Part shown: positions 54,203 to 64,000 of the stretch, piece after piece | Layout: each line of letters starts with the position of its first letter | How positions within the stretch are numbered: the stretch's first letter is position 1 | Assembly: GCA_019802505.1 (NCBI GenBank) | Contig: JAFMOC010000021.1 | Location: 1,437,501-1,501,500, forward strand | Length of the DNA stretch: 64,000 nt | Direction: 5' to 3' | From: Corydoras sp. C115 | Lineage: Eukaryota > Chordata > Actinopteri > Siluriformes > Callichthyidae | The notes under the pieces: model-generated | Told to the model about the DNA's origin: nothing | Seen by the model: the letters and a program-made list of their open reading frames with translations, nothing else | Database searches by the model: none | Translations under genes and position numbers: made by a program

Positions 54203-54556
54203 ACCATCCATCCATCCATTATCTTCCGCTTTATCCTCTATTAGGGTCGCGGGGGGGTTCCCCATGCCCATCCAGGGGAGTACGTTTCGGGCGCTGGGCA
54301 GATACACCCAGGACAGGGCGCCAATCTTTCACTGGGCACACACTCACTCACACAGACACACTCTATATGGGTCAATTTGGAGAATTCAATTGACTTGATC
54401 CATGTTTTTGGACTGTGGGAGGAAACCGGAGAACCTGGAGGAAACCCACGCGGACACAGGGAGAACATGGAAACTCCACCCAGATTGGGATTCAAACCGG
54501 GAATCCCTAGCGCTGAGAGGAGAACATGCTAACCACTAAGCCACCGTGCCGCCCCT
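54203..54556 (-). mobile_element. SINE-A copy, fourth of cluster
   Basis: Well-preserved inverted copy, from ccatccatccattatc to cgtgccgcccc. Confidence 0.95.
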
Positions 54557-55740
54557 TGATTTAATGATATTATTTAATTTAATTCAGCTGTAGACCTGTC
54601 ATTAGACTGATTAGGAAATGATTTGTTTTGGACCTTTTTCTGCCAAATAAGAATCTCTCCGTTGGTTTGTCCGTTGTTGCTTTGTTTAGGTTTTCCATTT
54701 GCTAACTGTAAAGTGATTATGTTAAAATGTTCCACCGACTGGAGGAGCCGCACCGTTGACCATTAGAGTTAACAATACACGTGGTTCTGAATCCTAATGA
54801 ATGACTTGGCATGCTGGCTCAAGACCTCTCCAAGCCCACCTGCTGGCCTTACATGGCTAGGACATTTGTTGGCTCCTACAAAAGCCCAGGTGGCCCATCT
54901 GCTCCTATTCACTTGCTGCACATCGACCCGTCAGCTGGCGCGATTCTGACCCAAAAACTGTTGGACTAATTATATCGCATTATCGAGTCCATCCTTTTCT
55001 GCCTCTCTGTTTCCGTCTCAGTGGAAAGGTTGCAAAAATCCCAGCCGCCCGAATCAGAGGGTCCACATTAACCTCCGACCTCCATCTGATGTGTGTGGCT
55101 TGGAACACTCTCACACCCAGCCGCGGGCCCATTAACACATTGCTGCTAAAACACAAGCTGTTTTGACGGGCCGAAATTATCGCTAAGTGACATGAAAGAA
55201 TGGGCTCCATTGTACGAGGGGCAGCCGGGGTTGGCTCTCATAGGCTCGGAGCTGACATTTTGAGTAATATGAATGTCAGCCTATTCCCTTCTGGGCCCCC
55301 ACCTCCATCTGAGCAAGTGCCATTTTCAGCGGGGCACTTCGCTACAGAACGGAGATAATGAGAAGGCATTCACAAGAACAGCTCTAGTGGAATTACATGT
55401 TCCAGATCGGCAAACGCTAATTAAGTCGTCAATGGTGATTCCCATTCATGGCTGTCCCGAGGCTGCCACTGCATCAAGAATGTAATTAGTTTATGTTCAC
55501 TGGTAAAGGTTAAAGGCTTTTGAAGAGCACGGTGAGTGTTTTTCCCCTGGATTTCAGACGAGATGCGGCAATAATTGCTAGATGTTCCTTGCTGCAGGTG
55601 TGTGATGGAGCTCATTTGGGCTTTGGCAGTTCCAGCTGAACCCTAACTGAGCGTAGTGCGGAATGACCGGCCCTGATTGTCTGGCTCGGCGCATTTTTGT
55701 TTTTGTCCAAACGCACTGTTATGATAAGACAACTTATAGG
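54557..55740. other. Longest repeat-free island, candidate enhancer DNA
   Basis: About 1.2 kb without SINEs or microsatellites, balanced composition, no coding signal. TAATTA homeodomain-type motifs at 55418-55423 and 55483-55488. Such islands in a bmp2 desert are typical places for conserved enhancers. Confidence 0.45.
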
Positions 55741-56120
55741 AACATCCATCCATCCATCCATTATCTTTCATTCATTCATTCATTATCTCCCGCTTTATCC
55801 TCTATTAGGTTCGCGGTGGGGTTCCCCATGACCATCCAGGGGAGAACGTTTCGGGCGCTGGGCAGATACACCCAGGACAGGGCGCCAATCCATCGCTGGG
55901 CACACACTCACTCACACACACACACACACATACATACACTCTACATGGGGCAATTTGGAGAACTCAATTGACTTGATCCATGTTTTTGGACTGTGGGAAG
56001 AAACCGGAGAACCCGGAGGAAACCCACGCAGACACGGGGAGAACATGGAAACTCCACCCAGATGGGGATTCGAACCGGGAATCCCTAGCGCTGAGAGGCG
56101 AACGTGCTAATCACTAAGCC
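55741..56120 (-). mobile_element. SINE-A copy, first unit of a tandem array
   Basis: Double tail junction (tccatccattatctttcattcatt), body, then cactaagcc joined directly to atccattatc of the next unit. Confidence 0.95.
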
Positions 56121-56450
56121 ATCCATTATCTTCCGCTTTATAATCTGTTAGGGTCGCTGTGGGGTTCCCCATGCCCATCCAGGGGAGAACGTCTCGGTCG
56201 CTGGGCAGATAGACCCAGGACAGGGCGCCAATCCATCGCTGGGCACACACTCACTCACACAGACACACTCTATATGGGGCAATTTTAAGAATTCAATTGA
56301 CTTGATCCATGTTTTTGGACTGTGGGAAGAAACCGGAGAACCCGGAGGAAACCCACGTGGACACGGGGAGAACATGGAAACTCCACCCAGATGGGGATTC
56401 GAACCGGGAATCCCTAGCGCTGAGAGGCGAACGTGCTAACCACTAAGCCA
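56121..56450 (-). mobile_element. SINE-A copy, second unit
   Basis: Begins and ends with the same aagcc|atccattatc junction and carries the private ttataatct variant. Confidence 0.95.
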
Positions 56451-56572
56451 TCCATTATCTTCCGCTTTATAATCTATTAGGATTGCCGGGGGTTCCCCAT
56501 GCCCATTCAGGGGAGAACGTATCGGGCGCTGGGCAGATACACCCAGGACAGGATGCCAATCCATCGCTGGGG
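56451..56572 (-). mobile_element. SINE-A copy, third unit, truncated
   Basis: Shares the ttataatct variant; stops at ccatcgctgggg. Confidence 0.95.
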
Positions 56573-57542
56573 AGCTTATAGGATCGTAGTACAATTAATT
56601 AAGAGTACAGTGATCATTAGTGCGTGACTTTATTCTCATGAAATTCCCTTTAATTGCTCGAGTAGTTTTCACAATTACTGAGCTAATCAAAACCAATTCC
56701 TGCACATTCTTTCTCGCTGTCAGTCTCTGATTGGTCATTTCCTTCAAAGCATTTATAAGATTGTTACAGTAAAGTGTAAAAGTGGTGCCATACGTTTAAC
56801 TGCGCAACTGTGCATGAGCATAAGCATCTGATTTAACAGGCAAGGCGCCCGAGTTCATGGTTCTATTAGACATGACCCGATCCAATGTGACGGGATGACT
56901 GAAGTCACAGTGGTGGGCCTGACGGAAACCGATTTAACAAGTCCCCTCCAACCTGGGATAGACCCAGCGCGTCCTAAAGAGTTTCGGAAGTGGTTAATCC
57001 TGAGCTTCTGAGACACGCACTAATTAGTGAGCTCTTAGCATCAAAGGAAAGACAGCTCTTTGATTTACAAGAAAGCTTTGCTCCAAACCACATCAAGCCA
57101 TATTCCTCGCTCCTCGCTCCTCGCTCCGGTCGTCCTTTGCAAAGCCTAAAGGACTAAATCCCCCAAATTCCTCGTTTTCTGATCGGTTAGTTAACACGTC
57201 TTTCATAAGCAATATGTTGAAATGATCGGTTTCTGCAAATCATCGTTGTTGTTGCTGGATGAAAGACAAAAAGAAAAGTCGCTTGAAATAAAAAAAAAAA
57301 CAACAATTCCCCAATATGAGGAGATCAGTAATCAGTGACTTTGCATTCAAACAGTCTGAAGTTTCCCATAGTTTATATTTATATAAAAATACTGTCAACT
57401 AAAAAACAAAAACAATAAATCATTCATTTTGACAAGACGTCCCCAAATCTTTGTTGTAACATTTTGATAGACTACTTTGCTCATACAAGGCTCATCTTAT
57501 CTTATTATCTTATTATCAAGACTGCTTATCTTCCAGAATCGG
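56573..57542. other. Single-copy island, candidate regulatory DNA
   Basis: 56575-57250 has aattaattaag and the palindromic cactaattagtg (57019-57030) and no repeats; it becomes AT-rich after 57250. No gene. Confidence 0.4.
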
Positions 57543-57851
57543 GTGTGTGTGTGTGTGTTGGGGGGGGGGGTGTTCTCCATGCCCGTCAAGGGGAGAAAGT
57601 TTCAGGTGCTGGGCGGATACACGCAGGACAGACCGCCAATCTATCACTGGTCACACACACACACACACACACACTAAGTTGGGCAATTTAGAGCATTTAA
57701 TTCACTTTGAATCCCTGTTTTTGGACTGTGAAACCGGAGAACCTGGAGGAAACCCACGCGGACACAGGGAGAACATGAAAACTCCACCCAGACTGGGATT
57801 CAAACCTGAATCCCCAGCGCTGAGAGGCAAACTAAGCCACCATGCCACCTG
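57543..57851 (-). mobile_element. Diverged SINE-A copy
   Basis: Preceded by (GT)n and poly-G; contains ccatgcccgtcaagggg through aagccaccatgcc. Confidence 0.85.
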
Positions 57852-58892
57852 CCATAAGACATCTAAATGTGCTGCCCAAACAATAAACAATATTTATGTA
57901 TCGCACTATGCTAAACTATATAATCAGGAATATTAAATATTGCATAGTGGTGGGTAATTATTATCAATATTGGGGTTTAATATTGGAATAATTAGCACTC
58001 TTATCTGGAAAGCAGTTAAAATTAGTAAAAATTAATTGGTTATGAAGTAATTTGGACAGGAGTATTTAAGTGTGGAGTCTGTTCTCATCGTATCCGTATG
58101 GGAAAGTTCCTGATGCTCTGATTTAAGTTTAAAAATCTTAGCGGGTGAACTGGAGATGTTAAATTGCCCCTCTGCATGAATGTGTATATAAATGTCTGCC
58201 CTGCGATGGTGTGTTAACCAGTCCAGGGTGTTTTTCCTCTCTTTGCTTAATGATTACTTGAATAGACTGATGACTGATGATGATGCTAAGTGGCTTAGAC
58301 GATGAGTGAATAAAGCTGTACATGTCACAGATTTGTATGAGGCCATGCAGTATTTAAAAAAAACGCAACTGCGACGTCTGTTATCCAAACACATCACTGC
58401 CGTAGCTCATTAGAGACAGGCCGGTGGTTCTGGGTGCACACACTAATTACTTTACAGGCTCATCATATGCATGCGTACATGAGGGTCTTTATTTAGGGAA
58501 GCCCACTCACCTGGCACAAAGGGGACCGGTTAGTGAGAGACTTTTCGTGATCTGGCAGAAAACATGTTCAGGCAGTTAGACATGTTTCGGGACGTGCGCC
58601 AGTCTGACTGAAGACTTTCCTAACACAAATTTACTCACACATGGACTCCGTGTTTTTCAACATCAGAACTGGGGAGGGTGTCTCCAGCCCCATTTCCTCT
58701 GATCAGAGCAAAACGGCAGGGTAGGGTTCCATGTTCTGATGTCACATCTTTAAGTTTGCTAATGTTTTATGTCGTTATGTTTTATATCCTGAAGCGTCTG
58801 GTGTATTTGGATATTATTTGAGGAGTGAACGTAAAGGCAGAAAGCATTAAGACAATAGTGCAAGTTCATCTGGAAATCTAGAATGTATTCTA

Positions 58893-58896
<4 letters not shown>
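57852..58896. other. No gene; single-copy sequence
   Basis: 58320-58720 is balanced, with tagctcattagag and cactaattac motifs. The remainder is AT-rich. Confidence 0.35.

Positions 58897-58897
<1 letters not shown>

Positions 58898-58971
<74 letters not shown>
58898..58971. repeat. (AT)n microsatellite
   Basis: About 37 AT units, abutting a SINE-B head. Confidence 0.95.
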
Positions 58972-58972
<1 letters not shown>

Positions 58973-58974
<2 letters not shown>

Positions 58975-59126
58975 CATGGTAGCTCACTGGTTAGTGTGTT
59001 GGGCTATCAATCTGAAGATTGTGGGTTCAAATCCCATGTCTACTGACATTACCAATGTGGCTCCTTAAGCAACAGACGCTTTACTATACTTTAATTTACT
59101 TGTGTCTGCTAAATTACCAAATGTAA
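58973..59126 (+). mobile_element. SINE of family B
   Basis: Head gggcatggtagctcactggtt, B box gggttcaaatccc, and an L2-like tail fragment tgtctgctaaattacc. Confidence 0.8.
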
Positions 59127-59341
59127 CAACAGCAAGGGTTTCCTTCGGGTTCTCCGGTTTCCTCCCACAGTCCAAAAACATGGATCAAGTCAATTGAGTT
59201 CTCCAAATTGCCCCATATTAAGTGTGTCTGAGTGAGTGTCTGTGTGAGTGAGTGTGTGCCCAGCGATAGATTGGCGCCCTGTGCTTGGTCTATCTGCCCA
59301 GAGCCCGAAACGTTCTCCCCTGGATGGGCATGGGGAACCCC
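59127..59341 (+). mobile_element. SINE-A copy, 5'-truncated, tail replaced by CA repeats
   Basis: acagcaagggtttccttc to ggggaaccccccac, then (CA)n. Confidence 0.9.
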
Positions 59342-59415
59342 CCACACACACACACACACACATACACACACATGCATACACATATATACAGACACATACA
59401 GACACTCACATACAC

Positions 59416-59448
<33 letters not shown>

Positions 59449-59774
59449 TACAGACACACATACATACACATAAACAGACACACTCATACACATACACTCA
59501 TACACATACACACACACATTCTTACACATATACACATTTATACACACACACATACAAACACACACACACACACACATACACATAGACACACATACATGCA
59601 CATATACCCATACACACACACACACATACAGACACACATACACACATACACACATATATACACAGGTATAGGTTATACAAACACACACACACACATACAG
59701 ACACACATACAGTACATACACACATAAACAGACACACTCATACACAGACACACACACACACACACACACACACT

Positions 59775-59819
<45 letters not shown>

Positions 59820-59822
59820 AGC
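59342..59822. repeat. 480-bp CA-rich cryptic simple repeat
   Basis: (CA)n interspersed with catacacata, cagacaca and cactcatacac variants. Long Cys/Val or His/Thr frames here are artefacts. Confidence 0.97.
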
Positions 59823-60770
59823 CACACAGATTGCCTACAATAATTTGTTGCTTCATCTTAATTGATTATTGTTTTCTGCCTAATTTAATCCTGGTTTGGG
59901 TTGCAGGTGATTGCAGGCATTTGTTTTTGTTGTATTATTATTGTGTAATGTGTAATACTCGGGTGTCAATGTTCATTTTGTTTAAGTACAGGACATTTAA
60001 ACGTCCACATCCCCAGATCTGCAGTACTGTAATTAGCTCCTATTAGCTTCTCCTCTCCCTCATGCCTCATTGCTACTCTGATGTTCCTGCCCGTCTGAGA
60101 TGAAGTACATGAAAGGCAATAAAAAGCTGTCGAGGGGGCAGCTGTGGTGATGGGAAATCCCCAAGATAATACTCTAGGATTTTAATGTGTACAGTTACAC
60201 TGGGACTTTAAATATACAAATGCCTATCTAGCCACACATCATTCAAAGTTCTGCAATGAACGTATTACAAATGCCTGGTGTCACTTACGAGGATTACAGT
60301 TCATTGTTTAAAGCAATTACACAGCATTTTCCCGAGTGTACACAAAATTTCCTCTCGTTCCCCCATTCGAACCTGCTGGCAATTAAAGAGCTGCTTGTTT
60401 TTCAGTGTTACATTCTTAAATAAACCAATCATATGAGACTTGAGAACCTCTCATTTGTCAGACAGCTCTACTTCAGGGTATGAAAATACAGAGGACAGAG
60501 ATTCACCCACTGCGCATCATCATGATGTGTGTATCTGAAAATATGGAAGCACTTCACGTTACATAGTTTTACAGTCCAAGCAAAGTACTTATGAAAGCCT
60601 TTTCTGTTCCAGCATGCCAGGTCCATACAGGTATGGCGGGGTAAGTTTGCTATGGAAGATGCACTTATTAAATTCACCAGAAATCACAGGAACAGTGCAG
60701 TTTCTTATGTTTGTTATTTATTCAATGGAAACACAATACACATTCAAGTTCAAGTTCAATTACCGTATTT
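59823..60770. other. Single-copy island, candidate enhancer DNA
   Basis: Repeat-free, non-coding. 60015-60480 is balanced with tgtaattagctcctattagc, ggcaattaaag and ataaaccaatcat motifs, the most enhancer-like block by eye. Confidence 0.45.
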
Positions 60771-61853
60771 TCCGGACCATAAGGCGCACCGTATTATAAG
60801 GCACAGTCTGAATTACGGGGTCTGTTTCTGTATTTGACTCACGTATAAGGCGCACCGTACTATAAGGCGCAGTCTCATTTACGGACTCTATTTCTGTACG
60901 GTACTTATTCTGTACGGCACCGTATTATAAGGCACTTGCTAAAACATAAGATCTACAAGAAAAGTAAAGGATGCAAGACGGTGATTTATAATTGAAGTTT
61001 ATTCTACTACTTGTCACATATGTCCGTTCTTCTCCGGAAGAGGGCGGCTATACGGAGTAAATACGTACGCCGCTCGCACCTAGTGAGCGCTTCCCGGGAA
61101 CCGACTACGTGGGGAATAAAGCGTACGTCGGTCCACGGAGTGAAACGCTCCCACGAACACGACCTGCGTGGAGAAAGTACGCAGCGCCGTACTGTGGTTG
61201 AACGCGGAAGGAGAGTCCAGGAAAAACACCGGGATAAAATCCAAAACCGAAATTTATTAAAACTTGGTGACAGGACATCAATAGAACGGGGGGAACAAAC
61301 GAACAACGTAACATAGGGTGTAATAACCACAAAACAAAGACGTGCACCGACTTGAGGGAAAACGGAAATTAAATAACAAACCAAACTAATCACGTGCACA
61401 AAACAAACCAATCACCCAGTTGAGACAATTAAGAACCCAAACGAGGGACAGGTGCCCAAGGCCCCTGTGACACTACTTGACAAAACACACATTTTTTTTA
61501 ATCACTCTTCTCCCACAAATCCATCAAAGTCCTCATCTTCTGTGTCTGAATTTAAAAGCTGCACAATTTTACTATCGAGCACTCCGGTGTTCCCTCTCAT
61601 CAATGTCTGAGTCCGTCTCGTCGCCAGGCGGCTGTTCAGCAATGATGCCGGCTTTCGCGAAAGCTTGGACAACGGTTACAGCAGAAACCTCAGCCCAGGC
61701 ATCCACAATCCATTCACAGACGCTGGCGTAAGTCGCCCGCCGCGATTTTGGAACTCAGTACACGTATAAGGTGCACCGGATTATAAGGCGCACGTCCGAT
61801 TTCTGGGAAAATTTTAGGCTTTTAAGTGCGCCTTATAGTCCGGAAAATACGGT
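60771..61853 (-). mobile_element. pogo-like (Tc1/mariner superfamily) transposon relic
   Basis: Inverted termini ccgtattttccgga...aaggcgcac and ...gtccggaaaatacgg are flanked by TA. On the minus strand (about 61740 to 61487) a frame reads YASVCEWIVDAWAEVSAV and VVQAFAKAGIIAEQPPGDE, then, after a frameshift, an acidic tail SDTEDEDFDGFVGEE and stop, like the C-terminus of DDE transposases of the pogo/Tigger group. The rest of the transposase is gone. A second element is inserted at 61014-61471. Confidence 0.7.
61014..61471. mobile_element. Unclassified insertion inside the pogo-like element
   Basis: About 458 bp, flanked by the direct repeat actacttg at 61006-61013 and 61472-61479. Ends tcaca and tgtgac are short inverted repeats. 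The interior is CpG-rich at left and A-rich at right; no protein recognised. The 7-8-bp duplication would suit a hAT-like or an LTR-derived insertion. Confidence 0.55.
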
Positions 61854-62059
61854 AATTAATTTATAAAGTGCTTTTCACAATAGTACATTGTCACAAAGCA
61901 GCTTCACAGAGTTATAAGCCTTAGAAGAGCAAGCTGAAGCGACAGTGGCAAGAAAAAACTCCTTGTTATGTTGTTATTTTAAGGGAGAAACCTTGGGAGG
62001 ACCGAGGCTCAGTGGGGGACTCATCCTCCTTGAGGGGCCAGATGAGATTCGTTATCTTT
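61854..62059. other. No recognisable feature
   Basis: Short spacer; ends in a poly-G run near 62079. Confidence 0.35.
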
Positions 62060-62280
62060 AGCTTAATTGTAGGCATGGGGGGGGGAGTGCCTTGGGTGCT
62101 GGGCAGATACACCAACACAGGGCGCCAATACATTACTAAGTACACATTCACTTACACACACACACACACATACACACAAACACACCCTATATACATTCAC
62201 ACTATATAGGGGCAATTTAAAGCAACCACTTCAACTTTTGTCTGTGGGAGGAAATTGGAGAACTTGGTGAAAACTCAATG
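62060..62280 (-). mobile_element. Diverged SINE-A copy
   Basis: gtgctgggcagatacacc through tgtgggaggaaattgg and gaactttaaaactccacc. Confidence 0.8.
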
Positions 62281-62295
62281 AGAACTTTAAAACTC

Positions 62296-62575
62296 CACCT
62301 AGGTTTGAATCCTGATCAGGGTGAAGTTTCCATGTTCTCCCCATGTCTGCATGGGTTTCCTCCAGGTTCTCCGGTTTCCTCCCACAGTCCAAAAACATGG
62401 ATTCATTTTAAATTGAATGCTCTAAATTGCCCCATATAAAGTGTGTGTTGTGTGTGTCTGTGTGAGTGAGTGTACCCAGCGATAGATTGGCGCCCTGTGT
62501 TGGTGTATCTGCCCTGAAACATTCTCCCCTGGATGGGGACCCTAGTAGAGTATTAAGCAGAATATAATGACATGA
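62296..62575 (+). mobile_element. SINE-A copy, shortened
   Basis: gaatcctgatcagggtg through ccatgttctcccc to agtagagtattaagc. Confidence 0.85.
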
Positions 62576-63290
62576 ATAAGTGAATAAACATCCACGTTAT
62601 ATTTTCTAAGCTTCCCTTAGGATTAAATAAAAGAAAACCTCACATCACGAGTCGTTTTGTTGGATTTTCTCAGCGTCCGTTGTGTTTTCCATGCAGATAC
62701 AAGTCTGTTTGTCTGAGAGGAGATCTCTATGTGCATACGTATGAAGCGCTATGAAGTGTTGTTAGTCTGTTCAAAGTCTGAGTGGAAATGCTGCCTCTGC
62801 TTTGTGTTTGTATTGCACTAGCTGATGATGGGATGCTTTGACTTTGCTAACTGTTCCATGAAATGTGTCTTTGGAACAGTGTAAACCTTCATGAAACAGG
62901 ACCACCACTGTTAGACAACAGAACATCCTTTGTGTGGAAAAGATCGTAAAGCTGGACCTTTCTTGATAATCTTCTTTTTCATCTCAATCCTCAGCTGGAA
63001 GCAAACAAAGATCGTGAAGATGTTTTCAAGATTGAGGAGCAATACTATCAGCTCCGCACTATGTGACCAAAAGTATGTAGACTCTTGTATGTGCATGCAA
63101 TTAAGTATTAAACTGCACACCTATGGATAAGATTTTTTTCTTGCTACAAATATAGCTTACACTTCTGCAAAGAGTTTTTAGAACCAGATTGCCTTGATTT
63201 GTTTCCCTATACAGCTGTTTACAGGTTTTTAAGGCCATACTTACAAAAAAGTCAACAATGAGGTCCAAAATGGGCACAGTCCCACATGTG
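62576..63290. other. No gene; single-copy sequence
   Basis: Non-coding. Possible diverged DNA-element fragment at 63050-63090 (atgtgaccaaaagtatgtag). Confidence 0.35.
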
Positions 63291-63292
63291 AA

Positions 63293-63442
63293 AACAAAGC
63301 AATAAGGTATAGGAGGGGCATGTAGTGTAATTACGGGAATGAGGTGCTGTTAGGCAGGATGAACAGTTACTGTACTCTTTCCTGTGATTTATTCATAATA
63401 ATGCACAGCATTGTGTTCCTTATTGCTTTTATAAAATGGTTA
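63293..63442. mobile_element. Palindromic MITE (GCAATAAGG family), diverged copy
   Basis: aaagcaataaggtatagg at left and ccttattgcttttataaaa at right. Confidence 0.7.
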
Positions 63443-63454
63443 TAAATGAAAACG

Positions 63455-63700
63455 AATGTGGGGTTGGGTGGGTGAATGTTGGGTTGGGTGTGTGGGTATA
63501 TGGTTGAGTGGGTGGGGTGTGGTTGGGTGTGTGGGTGGGGTTGGGTGTATGGATGAATGTGGGGTTGGGTGAGTGAATGTGGGGTTGGGTGTGTGGGTAT
63601 GGGGTTGAGTGGGTGGGGTGTGGGTGGGTGTGTGGGTGAATGTGGGGTTGGGTGTGTGGATGTGGGATTGTGTTTGGGGGTGAATGTGGGGTTGGGTGAG
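63455..63700 (+). repeat. G-rich minisatellite
   Basis: Irregular units built from gtggggttgggtg, tgtgtgggta and gagtgggtgggg. The G-strand has many runs of 3-4 G. Confidence 0.95.
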
Positions 63701-63845
63701 CACAGGGTTAATCACAACATCCCTGGAGCAGTGAGGGTTAAGGGTCTTGCTCAAGGACCCACATTGGTAACTTCAGTGGACCTGGGATTTGAACACCCAA
63801 CCTTCAGATTGATAGCCCAACACTCTAATCACTACCATACACTCC
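63701..63845 (-). mobile_element. SINE of family B, tail-truncated
   Basis: Inverted: catccctggagca, gacccacattggtaac, gggatttgaac and the head accataca. The flank after the head matches that of the 42806-43028 copy. Confidence 0.8.
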
Positions 63846-63877
63846 TATTATTATTTTTCCTATTATTTTTTTTGAAA

Positions 63878-64000
63878 AGGGCGGCACGGTGGCTTAGTGG
63901 TTAGCATATTCGCCTCTCAGCACTAGGGATTCCTGGTTCGAATCCCCAACTGGGTGGAGTTTCCATGTTCTCCCCGCGTCCGCGTGGGTTTCCTCCGGGT
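63878..64000 (+). mobile_element. SINE-A copy cut by the window edge
   Basis: ggcggcacggtggcttagtg with intact B box, ending in the body at the last base. Confidence 0.95.

Noticed and set aside
59290..59856. 188-aa Cys/Val-rich open frame
   Set aside because: Translation of the CA/GT-rich simple repeat.
61007..61411. 134-aa frame in the inner insertion at 61 kb
   Set aside because: No recognisable motif and composition-driven; open frames on the other strand as well. Kept only as part of the unclassified element.

Overview
The window is vertebrate, almost certainly teleost fish, nuclear DNA. It carries a spliced gene with GT/AG introns, CpG-rich promoter DNA, long (AT)n and (CA)n microsatellites, tRNA-derived SINEs and hAT and Tc1/mariner-type transposon relics of fish type. 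I cannot name the species; the repeat style would suit an otophysan fish such as a catfish or characin, but that is a guess.

Genes. Only two protein genes are supported, both TGF-beta family ligands on the + strand, head to tail. At 2803-3638 is the last exon of a Vg1/GDF1/GDF3-type gene (teleost gdf3, formerly dvr1/vg1); its first exon is not recognisable and probably lies left of the window. About 5.9 kb downstream, at 9492-11701, is a complete two-coding-exon bmp2 gene (394 aa, probably the bmp2a paralogue) with a CpG-rich 5' region and a GGCAGA hexanucleotide array in its probable leader. Gdf3/Vg1 acts with Nodal in mesendoderm and left-right patterning, and Bmp2 in dorsoventral and skeletal patterning, so two antagonistic axis ligands sit side by side. 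Everything right of 12 kb lacks recognisable host genes, as expected for the enhancer-bearing gene desert downstream of vertebrate BMP2 genes.

Repeats dominate. One SINE family (called SINE-A here) occurs some 60-70 times, close to one copy per kb, in both orientations, often tandem, nested or cut by other elements. Its head resembles a tRNA promoter (A-box-like TGGCTTAGTGG, B box GGTTCGAATCC), its body is of the DANA/mermaid/V-SINE kind, and its tail is (AATG)n or (GGAT)n. Parts of the SINE-A body have been amplified into a satellite-like tandem array at 11.98-15.72 kb (178-bp period). A 22-bp CpG-rich minisatellite fills 20.45-21.58 kb and appears to have grown from a sequence present in the duplicated blocks to its left. 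Other elements are two hAT derivatives with perfect 8-bp target duplications and BED-finger remnants (29.64-30.63 and 36.20-36.89 kb), a third BED-containing relic (47.85-48.24 kb), a pogo-like transposon carrying a nested insertion (60.77-61.85 kb), an L2-like LINE 3' end (46.21-46.70 kb), palindromic MITEs, and three minor tRNA-SINE families.

Between the repeats are single-copy islands (for example 22.3-23.2, 24.0-24.7, 40.75-41.4, 54.56-55.74, 56.58-57.5 and 59.83-60.75 kb) with no coding signal. Several contain TAATTA-type motifs and are the best candidates for long-range bmp2/gdf3 enhancers. All judgements come from reading the sequence; no alignment or database search was run.
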